This document shows, piece by piece, positions 1-8,006 of a stretch of 24,472 nucleotides of DNA. The notes beneath the pieces are model-generated. The model had not been told where the DNA came from. It made no database searches and worked only from the letters and a program-made list of their open reading frames with translations. Position numbers and translations under genes: made by a program. The DNA is from Scybalousia_A sp964626385 (GTDB lineage: Bacteria > Bacteroidota > Bacteroidia > Bacteroidales > P3): positions 1 to 24,472 of the forward strand of contig CAZVEO010000029.1 in the NCBI GenBank assembly GCA_964626385.1, in the 5' to 3' direction. Positions within the stretch are counted from its first letter, which is position 1, and each line of letters starts with the position of its first letter.

Positions 1-1226
1 AGAATGTTTTTGATTGCGGAGCGGTTAAAGGCGGAGTAATAGGCAGTGCCAACGGTACACTAATACCTGCCATTGCACCTAATGGAAGCGAAGTAGTAAA
101 GGTTACTTGGCTTACACCAATGAGTGAGGATTATGAGAATTGTACAGAGGCTGGAGCGGAGAATTGGCATTTTTGTTTGACAGCGAGAGTGCATGACGGC
201 GAGGAGATAGAGGGAGAAAACGAGAGTCTGCTTAATATGGGAGTCTTTACCGAGAATAATAACAATGTAGCATGGAAAAACATTTCAATATTAAATAGCG
301 AGTTTTCGAAAGCCGTTGTATCTATAAGTAACCCATATAACGAGAGACACAATTTTTCAATAAGGTACAAACACACTCCAAATCAAGCAGACGAAAGAAT
401 ACAAAACTTCGCAGATGTTTATATAACTTTAAGCGAAGGATTATTTAATGCTTGGCAAGAGGGCGGACAAGTATCACAAGGAATAAAACAATCAAGAGGA
501 AATCAGTTCCTTTTAACAGATAATGAGGTTGTTTTTGAAAACCTAACATTGGAGCCAAAAGAATTACACACAATAGCAACGGATGTTAATTTTTATACAC
601 AAAGAGAGTCAAAGACGAATAGTTTTGATTTTGATATAGTTCAGTACTGCAAAGATTGTGAGAGCGAAATAATAGGAGGAGAACATTACACGGCAATAAA
701 AGATGGCAACAAAGATTTTAAAGCCATAGCAATAGAGGACAAAACAATTTTATATGGAGAAACAACTACTTTTACAACAAATTCAATAAACGAGCAAGCA
801 AATTATATTTGGTACAATCAAGCGGGAGATACTTTATCAATAGGTCAAACATTGACCACTATACCACAAAACAGCCAGAGTTATATCTTGGAAGTAACAA
901 CCTTAGAGGGTGGTTATAAGGACAAAGACACTGTAAGTGTAGAGGTTAAGCGAGCAATAATAAACTCAATTACACCAAACCCAGCAAATACAAGTTGTAC
1001 AATAAATTACGAACTCTCCCAAGAGATAAACAATGCAAAAGTAGTGATATTAAACACTTTGGGTAATATTGTTTATATTGAGGAATTGCCAAATGTTCAA
1101 AACAATGGACAAGCCCAAATCTCAAAGACCATCAACCTACAAAACCTCTCCTCAGGACAATACACCCTACAAATAACCACACAAACCGAAACCTTAACCA
1201 CAAAAACTTTGATAATACAGGCTTAG
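1..1226 (+). CDS. T9SS-sorted surface/secreted protein, C-terminal part (5' truncated by the window)
   Basis: The reading frame is open from base 3 with no stop before 1226. The first in-window ATG (120) is therefore probably internal, and about 407 residues of a longer protein are visible. The last 90 residues form a type A T9SS sorting domain: an ITPNPA-type motif near 960-985, then NYELSQ, LNTLGNIVY, LSSGQYTLQI and a short basic/hydrophobic tail. Before it lies an Ig/PKD-like beta segment (roughly 715-950, TILYGETTTF to VSVEVKRA). The upstream part is beta-rich, with CxxC-type cysteines, and resembles the stalk regions of Bacteroidota surface proteins; any catalytic domain would lie before the window. 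By family knowledge it would cross the outer membrane through the T9SS and be anchored or released. The final codons and TAG stop lie inside a repeat hairpin (1217-1231). Coding-strand composition shifts to A+C rich with very few G towards the 3' end. The sorting domain is confident; the function is unknown. Confidence 0.85.
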   Translation, partial: NVFDCGAVKGGVIGSANGTLIPAIAPNGSEVVKVTWLTPMSEDYENCTEAGAENWHFCLTARVHDGEEIEGENESLLNMGVFTENNNNVAWKNISILNSEFSKAVVSISNPYNERHNFSIRYKHTPNQADERIQNFADVYITLSEGLFNAWQEGGQVSQGIKQSRGNQFLLTDNEVVFENLTLEPKELHTIATDVNFYTQRESKTNSFDFDIVQYCKDCESEIIGGEHYTAIKDGNKDFKAIAIEDKTILYGETTTFTTNSINEQANYIWYNQAGDTLSIGQTLTTIPQNSQSYILEVTTLEGGYKDKDTVSVEVKRAIINSITPNPANTSCTINYELSQEINNAKVVILNTLGNIVYIEELPNVQNNGQAQISKTINLQNLSSGQYTLQITTQTETLTTKTLIIQA

Positions 1227-1241
1227 CCTGTTCTATAAAGA
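1217..1241 (+). repeat. Hairpin-tail repeat module, copy 1
   Basis: ACAGGC-TTA-GCCTGT followed by TCTATAAAG. It matches the copy at 24172-24202 in stem and first tail bases. It overlaps the stop codon (1224-1226) of the upstream gene. Confidence 0.7.
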
Positions 1242-1282
1242 CTAATATCGTAAAACATATAATAGTGAGGACTGCTTGCAAT

Positions 1283-1320
1283 GTATAAAAAAAAGAGTCG
1301 AGTATATACTCGGCTCTTCT
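1283..1320 (-). terminator. Rho-independent terminator of groES-groEL
   Basis: The 10-bp stem at 1294-1303/1308-1317 (AGAGTCGAGT with ACTCGGCTCT, one G-U pair) is followed on the minus strand by a run of eight T. It lies about 30 bp past the groEL stop. On the plus strand the trailing sequence is TCTTTTATT, so it could weakly terminate the upstream T9SS gene as well. Confidence 0.85.
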
Positions 1321-1348
1321 TTTATTACACAATGTTTATAAAAAACTA

Positions 1349-2980
1349 TTAGTACATTCCGCCCATTCCACCTTGTGGCATAGCAGGAGCTGCAGGAGTA
1401 GGTTCTTTTATTTCGCTAAGAACACATTCTGTTGTAAGTATCATACTTGCAATAGAAGCGGCGTTTTCCAAAGCTACTCTTGCTACTTTTGTAGGGTCAA
1501 TAACGCCTGATTTATGCAAATCTTCGTATTTATCTGTGCGAGCGTTGTATCCTTCATCACCTTTCAATTCTTTTACCTTATTTACAACGACACTACCCTC
1601 CAAACCTGCATTTTCTACTATTTGACGCAAAGGTTCTTCCAAAGCACGTCTTACTATTTGAATACCTGTATTTTCGTCCTCGTTTTCGCCTTTAACATTT
1701 TTCAAAGAATCTATTGCTCTTATATAAGCAACTCCACCTCCTGGTATTATACCCTCTTCTAAGGCAGCTCTTGTTGCATGCAAAGCATCGTCAAAGCGGT
1801 CTTTTCTTTCTTTCATTTCTACCTCAGAAGCAGCACCAACATAGATTACAGCAACTCCGCCAGCAAGTTTAGCCAATCTTTCCTGCAATTTTTCGCGGTC
1901 ATAATCTGAAGTGGTTTTTTCTATCTGTGCCTTGATTTGAGAAACTCTTGCCTTGATATTATCTTTCTTACCTGCACCAGAAACTATTGTTGTATTGTCT
2001 TTATCAACAGTTATTTTTGCACAAGAACCTAACATATCTAAGGATGCGTCTTCTAACTTATAACCCTTTTCTTCGGAAATAACTGTACCACCGGTAAGAA
2101 TAGCAATGTCTTCCAACATTTCTTTTCTTCTATCTCCAAAGCCAGGTGCCTTAACAGCAACTATTTTCAAAGAACCTCTCAAACGATTGACAACCAATGT
2201 AGCAAGAGCTTCTCCGTCAATATCTTCTGCTATGATAAGTAAGGCTTTACCTGTCTGAACAACCTTTTCCAGTATAGGAAGAAACTCCTTCATATTAGAA
2301 ATTTTCTTGTCATAGATAAGAATAAAAGGACTATCGTAAGTAGTCTCCATTTTTTCTGTATCTGTTACAAAGTAAGGAGAAAGATATCCACGGTCAAACT
2401 GCATACCCTCTACAACCTTAACAGTTGTATCCAATCCTTTAGCCTCTTCTATGGTTATAACACCTTCTTTCTTAACTTGTTTCATAGCCTCTGCAATCAT
2501 AGAACCTATTGCAGAATCATTGTTGGCTGATATTGTTGCAACTTGTTCTATTTTTTCTTGTGCAGAACCTATTTGACGAGAACGTTTTTTCAAGTCAGCC
2601 ACTACTGCTGCAACGGCTTTGTCAATACCGCGTTTCAAATCCATAGGGTTTGCACCAGCAGCAACATTTTTCAATCCTGTATTTACTATGGCTTGAGCCA
2701 AAACAGTAGCTGTCGTTGTACCATCTCCAGCTTGGTCACCAGTCTTTGAAGCGACTTCTTTAACCAATTGAGCACCCATATTCTCTATATTGTCCTCAAG
2801 GTCTATTTCTTTTGCAACGCTAACCCCATCTTTTGTAATATGAGGTGCGCCAAACTTTTTATCTATAATAACATTTCTTCCTTTAGGACCCAAAGTAACT
2901 TTAACCGCATCTGCCAATGCGTTAACGCCTTGACGCAATTGTTCTCTTGCCTCGGTATTGAATTTTATCTCTTTTGCCAT
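1349..2980 (-). CDS. groEL: 60 kDa chaperonin GroEL
   Basis: The 543-residue protein is colinear with GroEL over its whole length. It starts MAKEIKFNTEAREQL, carries the ATP-binding GDGTTT at residues 85-90 and a DDALHATRAALEEG segment holding the ATPase aspartate, and ends in the typical GGM-repeat tail (GGMGGMY). It forms the double-ring cytosolic folding chamber that works with the GroES lid. It is the second gene of a two-gene operon, 19 bp after groES. An AGGAG lies 9 bases before the ATG, unusual here because most genes in the window lack a recognisable Shine-Dalgarno. No frameshift or missing catalytic residue was noticed. A clear terminator follows at 1283-1320. Identification is essentially certain. 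Confidence 0.99.
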   Translation of the reverse strand: MAKEIKFNTEAREQLRQGVNALADAVKVTLGPKGRNVIIDKKFGAPHITKDGVSVAKEIDLEDNIENMGAQLVKEVASKTGDQAGDGTTTATVLAQAIVNTGLKNVAAGANPMDLKRGIDKAVAAVVADLKKRSRQIGSAQEKIEQVATISANNDSAIGSMIAEAMKQVKKEGVITIEEAKGLDTTVKVVEGMQFDRGYLSPYFVTDTEKMETTYDSPFILIYDKKISNMKEFLPILEKVVQTGKALLIIAEDIDGEALATLVVNRLRGSLKIVAVKAPGFGDRRKEMLEDIAILTGGTVISEEKGYKLEDASLDMLGSCAKITVDKDNTTIVSGAGKKDNIKARVSQIKAQIEKTTSDYDREKLQERLAKLAGGVAVIYVGAASEVEMKERKDRFDDALHATRAALEEGIIPGGGVAYIRAIDSLKNVKGENEDENTGIQIVRRALEEPLRQIVENAGLEGSVVVNKVKELKGDEGYNARTDKYEDLHKSGVIDPTKVARVALENAASIASMILTTECVLSEIKEPTPAAPAMPQGGMGGMY

Positions 2981-2999
2981 TTTATTATTCTCCTATTTT

Positions 3000-3278
3000 T
3001 TAGATAATTGCATAAATATCACTCTCTCTCATTATAAGGTATTTTTCTTCGCCTATGTTTATTTCCGTTCCGGAATACTTACCATACAATACCTTATCCC
3101 CAACTTTCACAGTCATAGGTTCATCCTTTTTACCTTGACCTACGGCAATAACCTCACCCTCCATTGGTTTTTCTTTTGCAGTATCTGGAATGATTATTCC
3201 GGTAGATGTCTTTTCCTCTGCCTCAGCAGGTTTTATCAAAACTCTGTCTGATAATGGTTTTATATTAACTTTCTTCAT
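3000..3278 (-). CDS. groES: 10 kDa co-chaperonin GroES
   Basis: The 92-residue protein has the GroES beta-barrel signature: IKPLSDRVLIKPAEAEEKT at the start, a mobile loop around residues 22-36 (KTSTGIIIPDTAKEK), then EGEVIAVGQG and KVGDKVLYGKYSG. It caps GroEL in the cytosol. As first gene of the groES-groEL operon it should carry the promoter and any heat-shock operator upstream. There, about 75 bp before the ATG, is a palindrome TGACA-TTT-TGTCA (3352-3364) but no CIRCE-type TTAGCACTC-N9-GAGTGCTAA, so classical HrcA control is not evident. The best promoter-like string on the minus strand is ATAATTTG (3326-3333), a poor match to TAnnTTTG. Confidence 0.99.
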   Translation of the reverse strand: MKKVNIKPLSDRVLIKPAEAEEKTSTGIIIPDTAKEKPMEGEVIAVGQGKKDEPMTVKVGDKVLYGKYSGTEINIGEEKYLIMRESDIYAII

Positions 3279-3351
3279 GATTTATATATATTTTATTTTA
3301 TATTTCTATACTATCGGCGTAGTTTCAAATTATATGCCAATAAAAATCAAC

Positions 3352-3364
3352 TGACATTTTGTCA
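3352..3364. promoter_or_regulatory. Palindrome upstream of groES, possible operator
   Basis: TGACA-TTT-TGTCA is a perfect 5-bp inverted repeat with a 3-bp spacer. It lies 74-86 bp upstream of the groES start, about where an activator site would sit. Its role is inferred from position only. Confidence 0.25.
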
Positions 3365-3381
3365 TAAAGAAAAAAAGTAAT

Positions 3382-3414
3382 GGCACTGCCCTTATAAAAG
3401 TAGGCTGAGCCTAC
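3382..3414 (-). repeat. Hairpin-tail repeat module, copy 2
   Basis: On the minus strand: GTAGGC-TCA-GCCTAC (3414-3400), then TTTTATAAGGGCAGTGCC. The stem differs from copy 1 by compensated changes, whereas the TATAAGGGCA tail is kept. Confidence 0.75.
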
Positions 3415-3568
3415 AGAAATCGGTTTACTGAGAATCAATAAGTTACAAAAAAAAAGTGTGCACGCGTTTGGTCAGGTCGAAAAATGTTCGTAACTTTGTA
3501 AGAGAAAAAGATACCTACCTCAAAAATTCCACTTTTTGTCCTTGTAACTACTTGATAATCAGTAAAAA

Positions 3569-3624
3569 CGAATCTTCGTTTCGATTTCTCGAAACGAAGA
3601 TTCGTCGAAATAAAACGAAGATTC
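3569..3624. repeat. Perfect 15-bp inverted repeat plus a third half-site
   Basis: CGAATCTTCGTTTCG (3569-3583) and its exact complement (3590-3604) flank a 6-nt spacer. The decamer ACGAAGATTC then recurs at 3615-3624, exactly 21 bp (two helical turns) after the copy at 3594-3603. No T-run follows on either strand, so a terminator is unlikely. It could be a protein-binding site or an RNA hairpin. Confidence 0.7.
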
Positions 3625-3648
3625 ATTTTTGTAAAATCCGCTTAAAGA

Positions 3649-3797
3649 AAATTTTTTCTTCAAAAAACCTCTCGAAAACGCTGATTTTCAAGAAAATTGC
3701 CCATTTTTGCCCCTTCTAAAAAGGTTAAATAGTTGATAATCAGTAGTAGCACCCTTGTTTTTTGATTTTAAATAGGTATTTACGCGATTTCCCGAAA
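3649..3797 (+). repeat. 149-bp dispersed repeat R, copy 1
   Basis: It aligns without gaps to the reverse complement of 24324-24472 with about ten mismatches by eye (about 93% identity). Shared landmarks are CCTCTCGAAAACGCTGA, GTTGATAATCAGTAGTAGC and TATTTACGCGATTTCCCGAAA-like ends. A degenerate piece with TTGATAATCAGTA also occurs upstream at 3552-3564. No open frame is conserved. Confidence 0.85.
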
Positions 3798-3820
3798 TTT
3801 TTTTTTGACCTCGTTTTTTA

Positions 3821-3866
3821 TAGGTTAACATAGGTTGTTATGGGTTAGCATAAGTTGAGATAGGGC
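3821..3866 (+). repeat. 10-bp-phased TAGGTTNNNA array, D1
   Basis: Successive units are TAGGTTAACA, TAGGTTGTTA, TGGGTTAGCA, TAAGTTGAGA and a partial TAGGGC. Spacing is exactly 10 bp, with T1, GTT4-6 and A10 nearly invariant. Similar arrays lie at 12224, 12344 and 24245. Confidence 0.75.
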
Positions 3867-3897
3867 AGAGCTGTTAAAAAAAATAACGGCCTGCCCT
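3862..3897. repeat. 14-bp hairpin with A7 loop
   Basis: AGGGCAG-(A)-GC-T-GTTA pairs with TAAC-G-GC-CTGCCCT around an A7 loop, with one bulge and one G-U pair. An equivalent fold (GGTAAAGC...ACT/AGT...GCTTTGCC) occurs at 24194-24226. It is part of the mosaic repeat rather than a terminator of a visible gene. Confidence 0.55.
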
Positions 3898-3919
3898 TAA
3901 TAAAAAACAGACAGCGTCT
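3888..3919 (-). repeat. Hairpin-tail repeat module, copy 3 (diverged)
   Basis: On the minus strand: AGAC-GCT-GTCT (3919-3909), then GTTTTTTATTAAGGGCAGGCC. The tail has an extra base inside TATAAGGG, so it is a weaker member. Confidence 0.5.
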
Positions 3920-3970
3920 ATAGATATACCAATTTCAGTTTTTTTTCGTTCTAAAAATAAAACTTTTACT

Positions 3971-4810
3971 ATGAAAAGTACAGAACCTTTTGCCACTTTG
4001 ACCATAGCAGGTAGTGATTCTATTGGAGGTGCGGGTATACAAGCGGATATAAAAACAATGAGTGCTTTGGGCTGTTATGCAACCTCTTGTATTACTGCAG
4101 TTACTGCTCAAAATACTATTGGAGTAAAAAGCGTTGCCTCTATAGACGAACAAATGCTTCGCTCTCAAATAATTTGTGTTTTGCAGGATATGGATATAAT
4201 TGCAACAAAAACAGGTATGATATACACATCTGAAAATGTTTTGGCTATAAAACAGACTTTAATAGAAAATAACTACAAAGGAAAACTTGTTGTTGACCCT
4301 GTTTTGGTGGCAACTTCGGGTGATAAATTATCTAAGGAGGATTTTATACATACGCTTACCAATGAATTGTTTCCTATGGCTGATATAGTTACACCTAACC
4401 TCTATGAAGCGGAAAAAATAGCTGATTCTACTATAAGCAACATTGAAGAAATGATATTGATAGCAAAAAAGATACAATTCCTATATAAGCCAAAAAATAT
4501 TTTAATAAAAGGAGGACATTTGCAAGGCAATGATATGACAGACGTATTATTAGATGAAAATGGAAAAATAGAAATATTTTCTTTGCCAAAGATAGAGGCA
4601 AAAAACACACATGGGACAGGTTGTACTCTTTCCTCGGCAATATGCTCCTTTCTTGCCTTGGGGCAAAGTATGAAAGAGGCTGTAAATAACGCTAAAAACT
4701 ATGTACATTTGGCTATAAAAGAGGCTTCAAATATCAATTTGGGGCATGGGCACGGGAGTCTCAACCACTTTTTTGCTCCTCAAAAAATGAAAACAAAAAC
4801 AATAAATTAA
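3971..4810 (+). CDS. thiD: Hydroxymethylpyrimidine (phosphate) kinase ThiD
   Basis: The 279-residue protein belongs to the ribokinase-like ThiD family, which phosphorylates 4-amino-5-hydroxymethyl-2-methylpyrimidine and its monophosphate in cytosolic thiamine synthesis. Visible motifs are IAGSDSIGGAGIQADIK (residues 12-28), which binds the pyrimidine, VDPV (108-111), TPN (141-143), KGGH (180-183) and the anion-hole/catalytic NTHGTGCT (212-219, Cys218). Length is normal for a stand-alone ThiD. No other thi gene is adjacent, so it is transcribed alone or with the next gene. No TPP riboswitch consensus was recognised in the upstream gap. The nearest competitor is pyridoxal kinase PdxK, but GSDSIGGAG and GTGCT favour ThiD. 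Confidence 0.95.
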   Translation: MKSTEPFATLTIAGSDSIGGAGIQADIKTMSALGCYATSCITAVTAQNTIGVKSVASIDEQMLRSQIICVLQDMDIIATKTGMIYTSENVLAIKQTLIENNYKGKLVVDPVLVATSGDKLSKEDFIHTLTNELFPMADIVTPNLYEAEKIADSTISNIEEMILIAKKIQFLYKPKNILIKGGHLQGNDMTDVLLDENGKIEIFSLPKIEAKNTHGTGCTLSSAICSFLALGQSMKEAVNNAKNYVHLAIKEASNINLGHGHGSLNHFFAPQKMKTKTIN

Positions 4811-4822
4811 TTTTTTTTGCTA

Positions 4823-4830
4823 TACCTTTG
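4823..4830 (+). promoter_or_regulatory. Bacteroidota -7 element TACCTTTG
   Basis: An exact TAnnTTTG lies 24 bp before the ATG at 4855. No TTTG is seen at the -33 position. It overlaps a possible earlier ATG (4828), which argues that translation starts at 4855. Confidence 0.65.
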
Positions 4831-4854
4831 TATAAACTTTTGATAATAAGAATT

Positions 4855-5754
4855 ATGAATAAAAAATTACTCTTTGTTTTTTGTGCTTTTGTATCTTATT
4901 TTACAAATGCCCAACTCGTTTTTAATATTTCTTTTGCAGATAATTTTATAACCTCTGATAATGCGTCTTATTTTGTTTGTAATCAAATGCGAGGAAGGGT
5001 TGATTACAATATAGAGGAAAATATTTTGACCTTGGAGAATATTGATTTGCAGGGAGATTTGACTATTAATTTTTGTGATAGTATAGAGGAGGTTGTAGAC
5101 ATTGTTAATTTAACCATTAATCTTATCGGTAATAACAATATACACAATGCAAGTTTTAAAGCCAATATGTTGAGAAATTTAACCATTACAGGCTCTGGTA
5201 GTCTAAACATAGAGGAGGGAGGTTTTATTATAGGTGATAGTACTGATGTTTTTGTACAAAATTGTTCCTTAAAAGTTGTAAATGAAAAAGATGCGATAAA
5301 TATGGGGGATAACAATCTTACTATATCTAATGCCGATATTTTTTCCTCTGCTTTGTTTTCCAATTATGCTTTGACTCGTTTTGAAAATATTTATTTAGAA
5401 AAATGTGAAATAATCACTCCAAAAAATCCTTTGTTACTGCATAACTTGTTTAATGAAGATGGCACCATAGCGGAGGAATTTGAGGTAAAGCGTTTTAATG
5501 TGGGAATGGACAACCTTATTACAGAGAGTGAAGTTTTGGTTTATCCAAATCCAACTTTTGATAAAATCAAAATTACTTCCACAAAAAGGGTTTTGTCCTT
5601 TCTTTCTATTTATAAAGCAGATGGCAAAAAAATATTGGAAATGCCTTATATTAATGACTACATGTCCCTTAAAGAATTTGGAAAAGGAGTTTTTTTTATC
5701 ATAATTACAGATAAATTAAGAAAAAAAACTTTAAAAAAGGTTGTAGTACAATAA
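4855..5754 (+). CDS. Small T9SS-sorted protein with repetitive beta-strand domain
   Basis: From ATG 4855 the 299-residue product begins with a clean signal peptide (MNKKLLFVFCAFVSYFTNAQ). A longer frame starts at 4828 but would place the promoter inside the gene and put residues before the signal peptide. The middle is a ladder of short beta motifs (ILTLENIDL, LTINLIGNN, LTITGSGSLNIEEGG, LTISNADIFSS) like the beta-helical or carbohydrate-binding modules of Bacteroidales surface proteins. The last 75 residues are a type A sorting domain (VLVYPNPTFDKIKI, FLSIYKADGKKIL, FGKGVFFIIITD, LKKVVVQ). It is expected to leave the cell through the T9SS. No catalytic motif is seen and the ligand is unknown. 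The gene ends 8 bp from the convergent recQ stop. Confidence 0.85.
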   Translation: MNKKLLFVFCAFVSYFTNAQLVFNISFADNFITSDNASYFVCNQMRGRVDYNIEENILTLENIDLQGDLTINFCDSIEEVVDIVNLTINLIGNNNIHNASFKANMLRNLTITGSGSLNIEEGGFIIGDSTDVFVQNCSLKVVNEKDAINMGDNNLTISNADIFSSALFSNYALTRFENIYLEKCEIITPKNPLLLHNLFNEDGTIAEEFEVKRFNVGMDNLITESEVLVYPNPTFDKIKITSTKRVLSFLSIYKADGKKILEMPYINDYMSLKEFGKGVFFIIITDKLRKKTLKKVVVQ

Positions 5755-5762
5755 AAGGAGTT

Positions 5763-7979
5763 TTAGCCAGTTTTTACCAAAAAATAAATTCTCATTAACC
5801 TAATTTCTTCTAATGTATATTCATCATAGCCTAACTCTTTCCAAATGGCCTCTACATCATCCTTTTCACTATTTTTTAGTTGTTCTAAGATTTCTTCTTG
5901 GTGATAAGGGTCAATGACTTCATTGATATAATAAGCAATATTTAAACTTGTACCGTATGCAATAATTTTCTCTATTTCCGTAAGTAACTCGTCCATACTA
6001 AGTCCTTTCCCATTGGCAATATCTTCAAAGTCAAGTCTTTTATCTATACAGTTTACTATATATGGTTTTAAGACAATTTTGTCTACTGGACTTTTTACTA
6101 CTATGTCTTGAGGTTTTTCTATTTCGTTTTCTTCTACATAACGTTTGATAACATCACAAAAAGGTTGTCCATACTTTTTAGCTCTTCCTTCGCCAACACC
6201 AAATATATTTTTTATTTCTTCTATTGTTGTAGGGAATTGAATGGTCATATCACTCAAAGACCTATCTGCTACAATGAAATAAGGAGGTAAATTTTCTTTT
6301 TTTGCAATAGATTTGCGTACCTTCTCCAAGACAGAGTACAATTCTTCGTCAATAGCAATACTTTCTCCTACTGCAGATATAACTTCCTCATCTGATAACT
6401 CTTCATTATAATCATGGTCTTCTGGTACTAATATATCATAAGGTTTTTTCAAAAAATTATATCCTTCTTTTTGTATTTTCAAAAGCCCATAACTTTCAAT
6501 ATCTTTCCTTAAAAAACCTTCCAATATACACTGTCTTATAACCGCTTTCCAATGCAATTCATTATCCCCTTTGCCAATGCCAAACCATTCCAACTTATCA
6601 TGTTTGCAAGTTTTTATGGCAGTAGTTTTTCTTCCCATTATGATGTCTAAAAGATGAGGAGTTTTAAACATTTGTTTTACTCCATAAACGAGTTCTATCA
6701 CTGTTTTTATATCTTCTCTTGAATTGACTTTCTTTTTTGGGTGTAAGCAATTATCACAATTATTGCAATTGTCCTCTTTGTATTCTTCACCAAAATATTT
6801 CAAAAGATTTATTCTTCTACAAACAGAACTTTCTGTATAAGAGATAGTGGCCTCCATTAATGCTCTTGCAACTTCTTGTTCTGGCACGGTCTTATCGGCA
6901 AGGAATCTCTCCAATTTATTAACGTCTTTTTCAGTATAAAAGGCTATACATTTTCCCTCTCCTCCATCTCTTCCTGCTCGTCCTGTTTCTTGATAATACC
7001 CTTCCAAACTTCTTGGCATATCGTAGTGAATAACATATCTTACGTCTGGTTTGTCTATTCCCATACCGAAGGCTATGGTTGCCACTATAACATTTATTTG
7101 TTCCAATAGAAATTTATCTTGGTTGCTTACTCTTGTTTGAGCATCCAAACCAGCGTGGTAGGGCAGGGCTTTAACTCCGTTGATGTTGAGAATCTCTGCA
7201 ACTTCTTCTACCCTTTTTCTACTCAAACAATATATTATACCGCTTTTATTAGGGTTGTCTTTTATGAATTTGATAATTTGTTTTATAATCTCTTTCTCTT
7301 CGTTTGGTTTGGGTCTTACTTCATAATACAAGTTGGGACGATTAAAGGATGCCACATAAACGCCTGCTGTACTTATTTCTAAGTTTTTTAGAATATCTTG
7401 CCTTACTTTATCAGTAGCAGTGGCAGTAAGTGCAACAATAGGTACATTTTGACCTATCTTATTTGCGACTTCTCTTATTCTTCTATACTCGGGTCTAAAA
7501 TCGTGTCCCCATTCGCTAATACAATGAGCCTCGTCTATGGCATAAAAAGAAATACCTATGGAAGCAAGAAACTCGGCATTTTCCTCTTTAGCCAAAGATT
7601 CCGGCGCAACATATAGTAGTTTTGTTTTTTTATCAACTATATCTTTTTTTACTTTTTTTATTTCGTGTTTGGATAAAGATGAATTAAGAAAATGAGCTGC
7701 GGAGTCATCATTAAGTATCTGTCTTATAGTATCAACTTGATTTTTCATCAAAGATATGAGAGGAGAAATCACTATAGCTGTACCTTTCATAAGCAAAGCA
7801 GGTAATTGATAACATAGACTTTTGCCTCCACCTGTTGGCATAATAACTAAAACATCTTTGCCTTGTAATATATCCTTGATTACTTTTTCTTGATAACCCT
7901 TGAATTGTGTAAACCCAAAAAATTTCTTTAACTTAGCATTTAAGTCTATGTTGTCGTATTTTGTTGTTGATTCCTTCAT
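5763..7979 (-). CDS. recQ: ATP-dependent DNA helicase RecQ
   Basis: The 738-residue protein is a full-length RecQ, a 3'-5' helicase acting in recombination and fork repair. In order: Walker A TGGGKS (49-54), DEAH box (149-152) followed by CISEWGHDFRPEYR, LTATAT (184-189), helicase motifs V-VI around 300-340 (FGMGIDKPDVR, QETGRAGRDG), the RQC zinc cysteines C387, C405, C408 and C411, a winged-helix region, an HRDC domain (about 553-620) and a C-terminal helix-turn-helix extension (about 640-738) common in Bacteroidota RecQ. All motifs look intact. It is monocistronic, convergent with the T9SS gene and divergent from kdsD across a 74-bp gap; no good -7 element was found on its strand. Confidence 0.98.
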   Translation of the reverse strand: MKESTTKYDNIDLNAKLKKFFGFTQFKGYQEKVIKDILQGKDVLVIMPTGGGKSLCYQLPALLMKGTAIVISPLISLMKNQVDTIRQILNDDSAAHFLNSSLSKHEIKKVKKDIVDKKTKLLYVAPESLAKEENAEFLASIGISFYAIDEAHCISEWGHDFRPEYRRIREVANKIGQNVPIVALTATATDKVRQDILKNLEISTAGVYVASFNRPNLYYEVRPKPNEEKEIIKQIIKFIKDNPNKSGIIYCLSRKRVEEVAEILNINGVKALPYHAGLDAQTRVSNQDKFLLEQINVIVATIAFGMGIDKPDVRYVIHYDMPRSLEGYYQETGRAGRDGGEGKCIAFYTEKDVNKLERFLADKTVPEQEVARALMEATISYTESSVCRRINLLKYFGEEYKEDNCNNCDNCLHPKKKVNSREDIKTVIELVYGVKQMFKTPHLLDIIMGRKTTAIKTCKHDKLEWFGIGKGDNELHWKAVIRQCILEGFLRKDIESYGLLKIQKEGYNFLKKPYDILVPEDHDYNEELSDEEVISAVGESIAIDEELYSVLEKVRKSIAKKENLPPYFIVADRSLSDMTIQFPTTIEEIKNIFGVGEGRAKKYGQPFCDVIKRYVEENEIEKPQDIVVKSPVDKIVLKPYIVNCIDKRLDFEDIANGKGLSMDELLTEIEKIIAYGTSLNIAYYINEVIDPYHQEEILEQLKNSEKDDVEAIWKELGYDEYTLEEIRLMRIYFLVKTG

Positions 7980-8006
7980 CTCTCTACTCTTATTTGAAAT
8001 AAATTG

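Larger units (their letters stand above)
3279..3970. other. 692-bp gene-free, repeat-rich intergenic region
   Basis: This gap separates divergent groES and thiD. It holds, in order: the TGACA palindrome, a minus-strand hairpin-tail module (3382-3414), a 15-bp perfect palindrome with a third half-site (3569-3624), the 149-bp dispersed repeat (3649-3797), a 10-bp-phased array (3821-3866), a 14-bp hairpin (3862-3897) and another module (3888-3919). A plus-strand open frame of 87 codons (3456-3719) has a basic, low-complexity product and spans these repeats; I do not consider it a gene. No TPP riboswitch signature was found before thiD. Confidence 0.75.

Noticed and set aside
1349..3278. Several 60-97-codon open frames antisense to groEL and groES
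   Set aside because: They are shadow frames of strongly conserved coding sequence with no start context or motif.
3279..3340. CIRCE/HrcA operator before groES
   Set aside because: No TTAGCACTC-like inverted repeat is present on either strand.
3456..3719. 87-codon open frame on the plus strand in the groES-thiD gap
   Set aside because: It spans a palindrome and most of dispersed repeat R, and its product is basic and low-complexity with no signal peptide or motif. The second R copy does not suggest a conserved protein.
3649..3797. Repeat R as an insertion-sequence remnant
   Set aside because: No transposase fragment, terminal inverted repeats or target duplication could be seen, so it is recorded only as a repeat.
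3820..3970. TPP riboswitch in front of thiD
   Set aside because: No THI-box consensus (the conserved CUGAGA and GAACCUGAU blocks in order) could be found close to the gene; an isolated CTGAGA at 3427 lacks the rest.
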